Source of the DNA: Capsicum annuum
Lineage: Eukaryota > Streptophyta > Magnoliopsida > Solanales > Solanaceae
Direction: 5' to 3'
Length of the DNA stretch: 64,000 nt
Assembly: GCF_002878395.1 (NCBI RefSeq)
Contig: NC_061121.1
Coordinates: forward strand, 42,997,521 to 43,061,520
The position numbers and the translations under genes are program-made. Under the pieces are notes generated by a model, which saw only the letters and a program-made list of their open reading frames with translations, was not told where the DNA came from and ran no database searches. Positions 48,012 to 59,648 of the stretch are shown piece by piece; within the stretch, counting starts at the first letter, position 1, and the number at the start of each line of letters is the position of its first letter.

Positions 48012-51000
48012 TGTAACTTCTCGAGTCTGTACCCCGAATGCTACACGGTGCTTACAATCCCGAAGGACCACAAGCTAACCCATGACTAATATCTGCTATG
48101 AGCACTAAAACATTATACAATAATAAATGCGAAATAATAGGTTAAAATTTCATAAGGTCCAAAACATCTGAAATATTGATAAAATATATCATCTGTGATA
48201 ATATCTGTAAAACTGAATACTGACTAAAATCTAGTCTGAAAAGCCTCTAAACTAAACTATCTGAAAGTGAAATTGATAGAATAATCCCCCAACTAACTGC
48301 ATCTACTGAAATACTGAGTCTACTAAAATAATGAGATACAAGAATATCCTCGAATGATGAGGACTCACTGCTAATCTACTGCTGCTGGCTGAATCTGAAT
48401 CTATCTATATGCGGTCGGGAACCTGAGCATCCGAACCTATGATATGAGACATCATAATGCAAAGAAATCGTATGCATCAGTACGTGGAATGGGCTGGTAT
48501 GCTAGATAAGGTAAGGCTGAATCAAGGGTTCATATGCATGAACAATAACTGACTGCATGATATAGATTAACTAAACATGAGAGTACATGGATAACTGATA
48601 CTGCTGTAAAGCTGAGTGTGCACTACTGTACATATAAAAAATACTGTGACTAAGCTTATCTGAAGATAAGTCCTAAGTTCTGATACTGAGTAACTGATAT
48701 CTGAAGTTACTAATACTGATTGACCGTATCTGACAGTCCTAATTCTGTAGAACTGAACTGAGTTCTATTCTAAAGATCGAGAATGAGACCGTAGGAGGTA
48801 ATCATCTAACTGACATGCCCCAAATAAGATAACTGAGTTGGGGTCCAACCTGTGACCTAGTTGTAATGGTGTCAGTACCGTGCCACGGGTAAAGACACTA
48901 AAGAGTTACCCTCATCTGACAGGTACTCTAATAAGAATGGTGGAACCCTCATCTGGCCGGTTAAAACACCTCATCAACCCTCATTTAGAAGGTTTGATGT
49001 CTCAACCTACACTGGCTATGTAGTTTTGGAATGCAAGGATTGCTTCTAGAGATCACACCCTCTACTGTCAGGTGAGCCTCCATTCTTGGATTCACTCGGT
49101 GCTAAATCCTATTCCCAACTAAAAGATACTAAACTATGTCTACTGAACTGGACTGGACTGATACCGAGCTTACTGAGTTTTCCTGAGTTCAGTAATTGAC
49201 TGAGTTTTACTGAGTTCTATGACTGTCTGAGAGTACTACTGATTGTGACATGACTAAGATTCTGTAACTGACACTAGCTCTAGGAACACAGCTAAATTGT
49301 TGGGTCTTAAATTCCGTAGGACTTGATAGCATAAAAAATTATAACGCCCCAAGTATGGTACCCCGAATTCTATATGGTGCTTGCAATCTTGAAGGACCAC
49401 CAGCAAACTCGTGACTGATGTTTATAATTGAGAACTGAATAATGTATGTAAAAGATACAGAATAACTGGCGGAAAACTTTCCATAAGGCTCAAATACTAA
49501 ATAATTTTGAATAAAATAACGTCTGAATAAGGTATAATAATATCAAAATTAAAATAACTGTCTGAACATGCTATAGTCTGAAAGTCTCTAAACTGTCTGA
49601 ACTACGGAGTTGATGGAACATGTCCCTAACTAACTCCAACTACTGAAATAAATTAAGTATTGAAATAATGAAATAATAGAACATCCTCGAATGATGAGGA
49701 CTTACTGCTAGTCTATCTGCTGAACGTCTGATCTGCTAAGGGTGCTCTAGAGCTCGTACGTCGGAACCTATGGTATAAAATACCATAGCATAAAAGAAAA
49801 GTATGCGTCAGTACGTGTGAATGTACTGGTAAGCAAAGTGAGGTAAGGCTGAATGTAAGGATTCATATGTATGAACTAAACTAACTGAATAACATGAACA
49901 TGACTACGTGAGGATACATGCATGAATACATAACTGTAACTGAAATCATAAGGATTCTGAATATTGAGTTTACTGATAACATAGATTACTGATAACTGAT
50001 ATACTTGATAATTGGGTGACTGTATGTAATAGTCCTGATTTTAATGGAACTAGCTGAGTTCCGTACCAAACTGAGTGACTGTATTCGACATTCCTGAAAT
50101 TTGTGAAACTTTCTGAGTTCTTTACTGAACACTAGGTTGAGACTGTGGAAGGTAGTTATCTAATCGACATGCCCCAAATAAGATAGTATAACTGAGTTGG
50201 GGTCCAATTTGTAACCTCAATTGGAAGGGTATGAATATCGCGCCATTGGTAAAGACAAGCTGTGAATGACCCTCATCTATCAGGTACTCTAATAAGAATG
50301 GTGGGACCCTCATCTGATAGGTTAATCCACCTCATCAACCCTCATCTGACAAGTTTTGATGTATCAACCTATGCTGGCTACGTAGTTTTGGAATGCAAGG
50401 ACTACTTTTAAGAATCACACCTTCTGCTGGCAGGTGAGTTCCCATCCTCGGGTTCACTCGGTGATGAATCCTACTCCCAACTGAATAGATACTGAAATGA
50501 GTATACTGGACTAAACTGGACTGAGTTTACTGAATTCCATTGACTGACAGAATATTACTGAATTCTGTTAACTGACTGAGTTACTGAGGACTGAACTGAA
50601 TACTACTGAGGTTTCCTGAGTTTTAAGACTAACTGAATTCTATTGATCGTAGCTTTACTGAGGTTATCTTGAAAACTGACATTGTCTCTAGGTACACAGC
50701 TAAATTATCGGGTATTAAATACCCCCAGGACTCGATATCATGACAATAACTGAGATATGACACTACTTGAACACATGAACATAGTCAATAATTCATAATA
50801 CTATTATTGAGGGATTTCATAAAGCATTCGCAAGTCATAAGCTTACACATGAATGGGAATACATGCTAACGTAATATAATTTCACAAATCTATTCTTATG
50901 AGCATTCCACCAAATCATTACAAGACATAGCTTTAGCATGGGAGTCATTTTGAATGTGTGGGTATATCATGAATTCATCATTGAGATCACAAATAGGTCA

Positions 51001-53114
51001 TAATATATAATTCTTATTCACTTAGGCATTTTTACAAACACATGGAAGACATAACCTTTTCTAGGGCATGAATCAACAACTAATACGTCATGGCTATATC
51101 AAGCACTTCAAATTTAAGGATTTCAATCCACATACTAACATAAAGTCATGAGAATTTAATAAAGATTCAACCTAGGAAATCATATCACAACGTAAACATA
51201 TGTACAATCAAACCCACAACATGGAATTCAAAATTCATATTTTTAAAAGGATTTCTTGAGCTCCAAGAGTGGAAGGGACCCTTGGATGAACACTTTACAT
51301 ACCTTGGTTGACAATTTCTTGAAGATTGATGGAAGAAAGCTTGAGTTCTTGAATTGAAATTAATCACCTAGGGTTTCTTGTTCTTGAGCACTTGTGAAAT
51401 AATAAATGTATTTTAGCCAAAAGAGGGCTAAATTTCATGTTATGAGGGCTGAAGGTCGGGGGAAAATAACCTAATTACCCTTAAGCACGCGGTTATTTAA
51501 TGACTGAAATTGGGCACAGACATGATTGGTGACGCGGCGCGTCGATGCCATCGACGTGATACTCGACGTGTCGCACGATGATCGCGCTGTATCTCAGGAT
51601 TTTTGACTGGTAGTCTGGAAACAATATTAACCAACATGATAGGTGACGCGGTGCACCAAGATCGCGTTGGTCCAATATTTTGAAATTCAGAACATAGTGT
51701 AAATGAGGTCCGAAAAATTTGAAACTTGTCTGGGAATACCTATTGACCTTCCTGATCATGAATCAACAAAAATATAGACCATTAAAGGAAATTAAGGTTG
51801 CGAAATGAGATTGCCAACTTTCGAAGGCTAAAAATAAACTAAGTCTGGAAACTTAGCTAGAATTTTCTAAGTTTGGGACCCCTTGAAAAGCTTAAAGGAC
51901 TGAATTAAGTTTAGAAATTTTGTGGGGTCTTACAAAAATAAAGCATAATATACTCTTGAAAATCATAACAATGTATACTTGTCCATAGTTCACTCATAGA
52001 GGTATTTAATCTAACACTTGTAATGCATCTACTTATACATGAATGGAGAATACATGCTATCATGTTATAATGACACTATTTCATTCACATAGGCATTTTA
52101 TCAAACACATGGAGAGCATGCTTGGGTTATACAATAATAAAAATATATAGTTATCATGGCTACATCAATATACTTGTAAATTGAAGGTTTTATAATGAAG
52201 ATCATGTAATTCAACACATACAATGATTAATTTCATAAAAGCATGTAATTTAATCATGGACTAAAACCCAACAATAATATGAACATGAATTCAATTCAAT
52301 TCAAGTATGGAAGTTCATAATTCAATAATCTTGTATTTTAAAAATGGATTCGTGGACTCTATGGGTGAAAAGGACCCATAGATGAACACCTAACATACCT
52401 TGAATTGTTAATTCTTGAAGGTTCTCGGAGAGACTTTTGATTTTTGCTCTTGTTTCTTGAAGCTAGGGTTTAGCCCCCTTTTGAGAGAGAATGACTTAAT
52501 CTTTAAATAAAGTGAATAAATGATGAGATAATGGGTTATTTAGGGGTAAATTTTATGTTTAGACTGATTAGGGCAGTGGAAAAATATCCATTTATCCCTG
52601 AGAACGACTTGAAAATTCATACTGAAAAATCTAATTTTGGACCTTGGTGCGACACGCCGCTATCACGCCAAGCCACTGAAAAATGACAACTGAGAATATG
52701 GCTGGTGGCGCGATGCGGTGGAATCACATTGCAATACTAGATGGGACCTAGAAGCTCGATGCAACACGATACAATTGCGTTGGCTTATTGGAAATTAACA
52801 AATGTGAAAATGAGCTTTGGCGCAACTCGCCGGTATTGTGGTACCTCATTGGAAACTGACAATTTCCATTTTGGCTTACTCCGTGATGTGCCACTGACCT
52901 GAATTACAGTGTTTAATGACTTTAACTTAAAATAGCCATAACTTCTTACTCGATTGTTGGATTTAGGCAAATTTTATATCGTTGAAAAGCTGATTCAATT
53001 TTCTACACAATGGCAGACTCTAAACTAAAAAATAATGAGTATTTTAAAATTTTTATATTGGATAACTCATGAACGGAGAGTTAAACTTAAGCTAAGAAAA
53101 TATGGGGTATTACA
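48012..53114 (-). repeat. 5' LTR of the Tekay-type element, split by a solo LTR
   Basis: On the plus strand it begins TGTAACTTCTCGAGTCTGTACC at the primer site and ends GGGGTATTACA at 53114. Removing the nested unit leaves about 2.5 kb, in line with related LTRs. It includes the triple CCCTCATCTGACAGGT block (48910-49000) and the GC-rich repeated motif near its right end (52630-52900). Non-coding. Confidence 0.85.
49340..51934 (-). mobile_element. Solo LTR nested in the Tekay 5' LTR, with TSD
   Basis: A 2595-bp unit starting TATAACGCCCCAAG and ending GGGGTCTTACA, with a 5-bp duplication AAAAT at 49335-49339 and 51935-51939. It lacks primer site and coding sequence. It is the same family as its host LTR, so a self-insertion into a relative. 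It repeats the CCTCATCTGATAGGTTA block at 50272-50350 and the GC-rich block (CGCGGCGCGTCGATGCC) at 51530-51680. Confidence 0.87.
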
Positions 53115-55260
53115 ACCTGGGAATGAAACTGAGGGGTTGGCATAAACATAGGTTAACCTGGTGGACTAGCATTGGCTTTTAGGGGAAAAAGATTGGGGGA
53201 TATGGAGATTTGTTCTTGTGGAGTGAAAAATAGGGTTTGAACTATGTTGTGCATGTTGGGGAATAGACTCAAGAAGTGTGAAAAGTTCCATGGACCTTGC
53301 ATTATTTGGGGGAGTCCCGATATTGTCGATGGGGTTGTTGGGTTGACATTGTTGGTGGACTACATTTGGTTCACAAAGTTCTCCAATGCAATTCTCATTC
53401 CCTCTGTGACAAGTTGGGCTAGTTTTTTCTCATTTTGGAGAACAACTAATAATTGGTTCTCGTTGATGTGTAAGGAAATGCCCCTCAACCCTATTTCGAT
53501 CCTAGATAGTGCTTGAATAGATAGAGGAACGAGGGGAGTGGCATAGACTATGGGAGAATAGGTGTTTTTAATGTTTTGTATTAACATAGGAGGAGGAACC
53601 AGAGGAGACAGAATGATGTGTTGGTGAGGAGAGAGTTGCAAACGTGCCATGATTATGAAAAAGAGAGGAAGAATCTTGGAGAGGTAGAGTGATTTGTTTG
53701 TTCTCCAAAGATAATGATTGAGGATCTGTAGAAATGGATATGAAAGAAGAGTGATTGGTTGATAGAAGGGAAGTAGAGGTGGGAAAAATATTTTGTTGGT
53801 TAATTTTATTGCAAGTAACAAATGCCTCTTGGCGTTGCTCTTTTGCCAAATGCGCATGCATGCAAAAAAAGGGCTATGGGACTGTTATTGGTCAACTCAG
53901 GGAAATATCTTGAGGGAGGTGGGGTGTGAAAAAGGTTGTTGCAGGGGTTTTGTAGGAATAAAGTTTTGAGGGCTCCAAAATATTAAAATTTATGAAAAAG
54001 GAATCCTCAATAGTGAAAACATGATTTTTGATTGGGTTGGGAATGTCTGAACTAGGAGAATTAAATGTGAAGAGAGAATCAGATGTATTTTTGGACATTA
54101 AAGATTTAAGAGAATGCTTATCAGTTTTTTTTATTAGCAACCGTAAAGGGACTAGTTGCAGTACTATGTTGAGAAGAGGAAGAGTTAATTTTATTAAAGG
54201 TCTTGCTAAATGCCAAAGTAACATTTTTTGAAAAAGACAAAGAATTAATTAGAAAAGCCTTTTCAATTACCATTTCTTTTTCCTTTTTTCCTGGCTCTGC
54301 TTTTTTTTTTTCTTGGAAAAGAGAACCATTTGTCATTCTCCACCATGTGTAGTGGGAGCATGTAAACTTGATTCTTGAGTAGAAATATCTGTGCTTTTAC
54401 TCTCATGCTGATTTCCCTCTTGCAATTTTCCCTTTTTAAATTGACAATTTTTTTGGACATGACCCAAATATCCACAACATTTGCAGAGGAAACCCTTTAC
54501 TTTGTAGACAACTTGTTGCATGTGGCTACCAATTTGTATCCATGTTGGAACTGGATTATTTAAATTCATTTGAACACATAACCTTGAATGTCTCCTATGA
54601 AAAATAGTGCTGGTACATGCATCGATTTTTATGAATTTACCTGTAGAGTTGCCCACATTTTAGAGTAGAAGACCGTCATAGTACTCCATTGGGAGTTGTG
54701 GTAGGCATACCCAAATAACAGATAATGTTAATACTGCCTTCTGCGAGTTGAAATTTGGCACCCATTTTTGGATGGCAAGGTAGCGTTCATAATAAAATCA
54801 TGGACCATTGTTGAGATCTAAATTCATATCGTCTGATGAAGAGAATTTAAGTATGTAGTAATCACAACCAAAATTAATAAGTGGGACATAGTCCAGAATT
54901 TTCCAAAGCTGATTTAGCTTAGAGCGTAGAAGTTGTTGGGTTATGTGCGTAGAATGAGCTTGATGAGAGAGAATTTTCAAGGAGCATAAAGCCTTTGATT
55001 TTCTTCTTGGGGAAGGGCGATAGACTTAATACCATTAAAGAAGATACAGATATGATCAATTGCAGTAACCTCCAACAAGTTATGAGACAGAGCATTAGAG
55101 TCTTCATTCATATTCATATCTATATCAGTGGTGATTTGGTTGGCTAGAAGTTTGTCCTTAAAACTAGCATCCTTAATGGTCTTATCAGGTGGTTTAGGTG
55201 GGTGTTCATAGGGGATGGAGGATGAAGGAGTGATGTCCATCATCAGTTGAATTGATAATT
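53115..55260 (-). pseudogene. LINE ORF1 remnant (DUF4283 and CCHC knuckle)
   Basis: Minus strand: MMDITPSSSIPYEHPPKPPD at 55243, then FKDKLLANQ. A DUF4283-like stretch follows (54980-54798; LLRSKLNQLWKILDYVPLIN, FGCDYYILKFSSSDD), then KFIKIDACTSTIFHRRHSRL and CVQMNLNNPVP, then an intact knuckle CKCCGYLGHVQKNC (about 54470) with C-x2-C-x4-H-x4-C spacing. A Lys/Glu- and Ser-rich tail (54470-53360) continues in several frames. This is the RNA-binding first protein of plant L1-type LINEs. No endonuclease or reverse transcriptase follows, because the sequence runs into an LTR end at 53114. Pseudogene. Confidence 0.8.
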
Positions 55261-56423
55261 TCGATCGAGTTCAAAGTTTATAAAATTTGAAAAGAAAAAA
55301 AGTTTCTTCCGCACTAATCAATTTTACTATCCAATTTTGAAGTTGCATGTGGCGGGGATTGTGACTATTGCAAATAGTAAATTAGTATATATCTTAGTAC
55401 ATCATGTAGAAATAATTTATTTTATTTCTAACAATTTTATTGATATATTTTTTTCTGTTGGCATATATGTCTTGAACAATTTATCGAATGTTTACATCAA
55501 TGACTTCTACACGTAAAAGAAATGCACACTTTGAAATAGTGTATTTGTTATATATTCACATGAATAGTAAATATTGATGTATGAATTGTTATTGTCATAA
55601 TTCATGTAGTAAATGGATTCATATATGATACAAACTAAAAAATGCTACTCTTTAACAGACACCTAATCTAATAGAATTAACAGAAGGTTCAATTATTATA
55701 AAAGATAATAATATATATTTTTTAGAAGACAGAAAGTAGTTTATTCCATTAAATAATTAATAAATAATATAATGTTAAAATTACTTTCAAACACATGAAA
55801 TATAGAGTTAAAAATAAATTACTTTCAAACACATGAAATATAGAGTTAAAAAATCATTCCTTTTATTTTGCAATAATGAAAATGAATATAAGATATGAAA
55901 TTCAAAGGATCATTATCACGAGGTTATTCCATGATAGAAGTCTTCACTACATACATTAATAATATATTTCTATTATTTTGATTAATATACACCATTATAA
56001 TGTATATTGAGAGTTTTTTTTTTAATTAATAATAGAAATACTAATTTTCAAGAGGGAGAAGTACAAACGAGAAGGGGGGAGAGAGCTAGAGCTTACCGTA
56101 TCAATTCTAATATGAGATCTGTTGTATTTCAATTAATTTTACTTGATTTTATTTATATTATTTAAATTTAATTTATCATTTGTCCAACAATCACACATCA
56201 GTTTTAATGTTTATAAATGATAAATTATGCGCACTAAAGAAAAGACATATATATTATTCATTTTATTCGTAATAAACAAAATAAATTACCATACACTAAA
56301 GAAAAGACATATATTATTCATTTTATTCCTAATAAACAAACTAAAATATAAAATTAAAGTAATACACAAAATAAATTTAATTAGATCTAGGTGGTCCAGC
56401 ATTAGAAGTGGACGAGATATTAT
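55261..56423. other. AT-rich spacer with two local duplications
   Basis: No gene recognised. A tandem copy of TTACTTTCAAACACATGAAA with following bases lies at 55782-55853 (38-bp unit). A second, 60-62-bp duplication (CACTAAAGAAAAGACATATA, TTATTCATTTTATTC) lies at 56225-56342. It is downstream of the MADS pseudogene on its strand and may include its old 3' flank. Confidence 0.6.
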
Positions 56424-56929
56424 CTATAGGAGCCAAGGCATATCCATAAAATTTGGAAGGAAATGGAATACCACTCTTTGTTGTATGTCTATCCTTTCAG
56501 TCATCTTCAATTTTGCTTCTAGGATGTCACTCAATTCTTGAAGTTGAAAATAATTTAGCCCTTCATATGAGCTTTCTGTATTTATTGACTAAGGCCTTAA
56601 AACACGCTTTTTCTCTCCTTCAATCAACTTCTGCACTTTTGTTACATCCTCATTTTGATAAGACTTGGCGAGAGTTTTTGGATTATCTGTATCAGGTGGG
56701 AGATTCAGAAGCTTATCTACCACTGAAAGGATACAAGGGTGTCTGATAGAGTACACACTTGTTTAAGATGGGGAAAAACAATAGTTGCAGCTTCAACACG
56801 GCAGAGGGTAGAGAGTTTGCTTGCCTTCTTAAAAAGGCCATCACGCTTTTTAGAAAATGTCACAGATATGTTGTTTTGATTCTTCATCTTCTCTATTTTA
56901 ATTCTTTTGCTGCCATTAGGTTTTCTCAT
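56424..56929 (-). pseudogene. Type I (M-alpha, AGL62-like) MADS-box pseudogene
   Basis: From ATG 56929 the protein reads MRKPNGSKRIKIEKMKNQNN, then VTFSKKRDGLFKKASKLSTL, CRVEAATIVF: the MADS DNA-binding domain with the M-alpha type KASELCTLC-like segment. A stop at 56717-56719 ends this frame. In the next frame the same gene continues (VDKLLNLPPDTDNPKTL, then QKLIEGEKKRVLRP up to a TAG), and then FQLQELSDILEAKLKMTERI up to a TAG at 56424-56426. The middle and end match the coiled C-terminal part of AGL62-like proteins. So at least one frameshift and one premature stop break it. No intron, as usual for this type. Family members act in endosperm and gametophyte development. Confidence 0.85.
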
Positions 56930-56977
56930 TGTTAATCCTTTGATTTGAGAAAGTATGAAAATGTAATGTTGGGTATC

Positions 56978-57196
56978 AACTCAAAGAGTGTATATTTTTT
57001 GTTTTTTCATTCGGTGTTCGGTACCCGCATTGGAGCCTGACTAATCTAGATTCGCACCAGGTAGGGCCATATTTGGGGGGTAGCGCTCCTACCAGAGTTT
57101 TCTCCATATCGAGGGTCGAACCCTCGACCTCTGGTTAACGGTGGAGAAGCCCCATTCGTTGCACCACAATCCATGTTGGTAACTCAATGAGTGTAT
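56978..57196 (-). mobile_element. tRNA-derived SINE with 16-bp target duplication
   Basis: Body 56994-57180. On the minus strand it runs from CCAACATGGATTGTGGTG, through a B-box-like GGGTTCGACCC (about 57115) and CTGGTAGGAGCGCTACCCCC, to GGTACCGAACACCGAATG and an A-rich tail (T run on the plus strand at 56995-57006). Flanking copies of AACTCAATGAGTGTAT (57181-57196) and AACTCAAAGAGTGTAT (56978-56993) differ at one base and mark the target duplication. The B-box and A-rich tail point to a pol III transcribed SINE of a solanaceous family. It lies 48 bases upstream of the MADS pseudogene start. Confidence 0.85.
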
Positions 57197-57346
57197 TTGT
57201 AGTGATAAAATACACTTGAATGACAAGAAAGTAAAAAAAACATGTTTAGTCCTTTTTTGATGCATTTGAACAAACTCAAAATATTAATTGAATTTCCTTC
57301 TTTGTATCTTTGTATCACTGTCAATATGTACATAACATTGCATTAC

Positions 57347-58420
57347 GTACTGTAGACGATAAATTTTTCTAAGTCAAGAAAACAATAATCAAGACAGAAA
57401 AATTGCAGCAACAAAATGTAATATTTTATTTCAAATGTAGTAAGTGTTATAACCTCTATGATAATCCTCTGATTCTTCAAAGTAATATAAAACTGGACTA
57501 GGACTTGATTTGAATTCAAGGGATTGAGTAGCTTGATCTTGAATCTTTGTCTTCGGACTTGAATTTAGATGTTAATTCGTCACAAACACTTGGATGGTTG
57601 TCACGAACGATGAATAAGTAACTTGATCTTGAACAAAATTTTCTCCATTCTTGATTTTGAACTTGATAGCTTGAAACTTATAACTTGGAGAGAAATTATG
57701 AGTTTTGATCCACGAGCTCTCTTCTTATTTCTTGTTTCTCCAAAATCCTCTCTTTGTGAGTTATGAGGACCTCTATTTATAGTTGGAGCGGCAAAGCAAT
57801 TGTGTGATTTGATTGGTTGGTTTGAAATTGACCAATCACATTCTTTTGGTGAAAAGCTCTAATTTGATTGGTTAGAACATGTCACCTTCTTACATGACAT
57901 GATTTTAGTGGCTTATTTCATTTAACTTGGATTGTAACCTAATATTGACACATGTCATACTTTTAGTGGCTTATTTCATCTAACTTGGATTGCCACATAA
58001 TATTGCCACATGCCATACTTTTAGTGGCTCATTTTATTTAACTTGGATTGCCACATAATATTGCCACATGTCATACTTTTAGTGATTCATTTCATTTAAT
58101 TTGGATTGCCACATAATATTGCCACATGCCATGCTTTCGTGGCGCATTTCATTTAACTTGGATTGCCACATGCCATATTTTTAGTGGCTTATTTCATTTA
58201 ACATAGATTGCCATCTCATATCAAATTAACCTAATATATTTGAGATTAAATAATTAACCCAATTATATTAATCATATTATTTGGATTATTTTCTTAAATT
58301 TAATATAGTCCAAATAAATTTATGAATTTAAATAAAAATTCAATACTCACAAATGTCCCCTACTTCATGACTTGCCAAATTCAATTTTTTTTTTTAAAAT
58401 AAAAAGATAAAAATTGATGG
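57347..58420 (-). repeat. LTR-like promoter region, minus orientation, unassigned family
   Basis: A TATA box (TATAAATAG on the minus strand, about 57774-57782) is followed by a leader-like sequence (GGTCCTCATAACTCACAAAG, GAAACAAGAAATAAGAAG). It ends near TTATCGTCTACAGTACG (about 57345-57360 on the minus strand), with upstream tandem repeats at 57897-58217. This is the U3-R-U5 look of a retrotransposon LTR. No protein frame, primer site or TSD was found, so it may be a solo LTR; borders are rough. Confidence 0.45.
57897..58217 (-). repeat. Six tandem 58-59-bp repeats
   Basis: Units with TTTTAGTGGCTTATTTCATT, TAACTTGGATTGCCACATAA and TATTGCCACATGTCATAC recur at about 57902, 57961, 58019, 58078, 58137 and 58174; the fifth is shortened to 37 bases. 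They lie upstream of the minus-strand TATA box. Confidence 0.85.
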
Positions 58421-58822
58421 ACCAGACTTGAAGTACAATTAAGACAACAATATTTTTTTGGTTGTCTTATACGTGGTAAATACTTGCTTATTTGGCTCTA
58501 AGTAGTCACAACATTTCACAAGAATATTTTTTGAACTCCGTATTCGATCAAAGTATATCACTTAAAATGAAACGGACGTAGCAAATAAATAGTTGAGTTG
58601 AAAATTTTCACATGCAAAAATTTTCTTAGCAGTGAAATGATAATTTAATACTTATAAAGTGGGGTCCACATTCTTTTTTTTTTACTATTATCTTTAAAGC
58701 TCTTGATAAGCTTTGAAAGATTTTTAATAGGAAATAAAATACTTTCTGTTCCTATCAAAAAAAAAAAAGATATTTGATTTGTATTGAACTAGAACACTAC
58801 TATTTACTATTTTTTTTTTTAC

Positions 58823-58830
58823 TATAAATA
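58823..58830 (+). promoter_or_regulatory. TATA box of the PMD gene
   Basis: TATAAATA, preceded by a long pyrimidine run. A transcription start about 30 bases on and a splice donor at 58914 give a consistent short first exon. Confidence 0.55.
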
Positions 58831-58913
58831 GCAGTTAACCCCATACACTATTCATTAAAAATTTCACAACTAATTTTTTGTTTTGTTTTGCGGACTATCA
58901 CAATTGTCCCTCG

Positions 58914-59640
58914 GTAAGCTTTTCCCAAAGCATTTTGTTTATTTTTCATGCTTTGATCTACTGTGCACTTTCTTGTATATGCACATTTCACGTAGCTTTG
59001 TCATCTCTTTTTTATTTTCTTTTTAAATTTAAAAAAAAGTCGCATGGTAATAAGAAAAGAAAGCAACCTTCTTTTTAATAATCATTAGCCCTTTTTGTTG
59101 ACTTTTCAAAGTATTTTTTTTTTTTTAAAAAGTAAACAAAGGGGAAAAACAGTACTTTATCGTTACTTCTCAAATATTTTCATTTTTTGTTTTGCTTTAA
59201 CACCATAATTTTGAAAAAAAATATTTGAGCATAGGGCATCGTAAGTGTCGCCTTATTTGAGTCAAAGACTATACACTATCTAAGGCATTAACTTTACATA
59301 GTCTACGGCTAAAACTTTTACACCATCTGAGCCAACGACTTAATGTTGCACGAGGCGAAGGTTTTACACAGTCTGAGTCAAAATGTTGCCTTATCCGAGT
59401 CAAAGACTTTAGACTATCTAAGGCAGAGACTCTACATGATCTGTGGCTAAGACTTTCACACTGTTTAAGCCAAAGACCTTACATTATTTGAGAAAATTAC
59501 TTGGCTTCACATCGTCCAAGCCAAAAACTTTATATGATCAACACTTAACTTAAGTTAATCATATTTGAATTTAGAGTTCATAACTCATAATTATTGAATT
59601 ACTGAGTAATTACTAATGAAATACTCTTCTTCTTTTGTAG
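58914..59640 (+). other. 5' leader intron of the PMD gene, with tandem repeats
   Basis: A donor TCG/GTAAGC at 58914 and an acceptor TTCTTCTTTTGTAG ending at 59640, eight bases before the ATG, bound a 727-bp likely intron. At 59225-59535 it contains about ten degenerate 30-bp units (GAGTCAAAGACTTTACAC, CTAAGGCAGAGACT). Splicing is predicted from sequence only. Confidence 0.5.
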
Positions 59641-59648
59641 TTTGAATC

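Noticed and set aside
53244..53516. 90-codon plus-strand open frame
   Set aside because: Antisense to the low-complexity tail of the LINE ORF1 remnant.
56453..56746. 97-codon plus-strand open frame
   Set aside because: Antisense shadow of the MADS-box pseudogene.
57105..57130. Possible tRNA gene (GGTTCGA-type T-loop/B-box)
   Set aside because: No cloverleaf can be formed around it; it is the pol III box of the SINE flanked by a target duplication.
57897..58217. Regular repeats that might suggest a CRISPR array
   Set aside because: Repeats are contiguous without unique spacers, and the DNA is plant nuclear.
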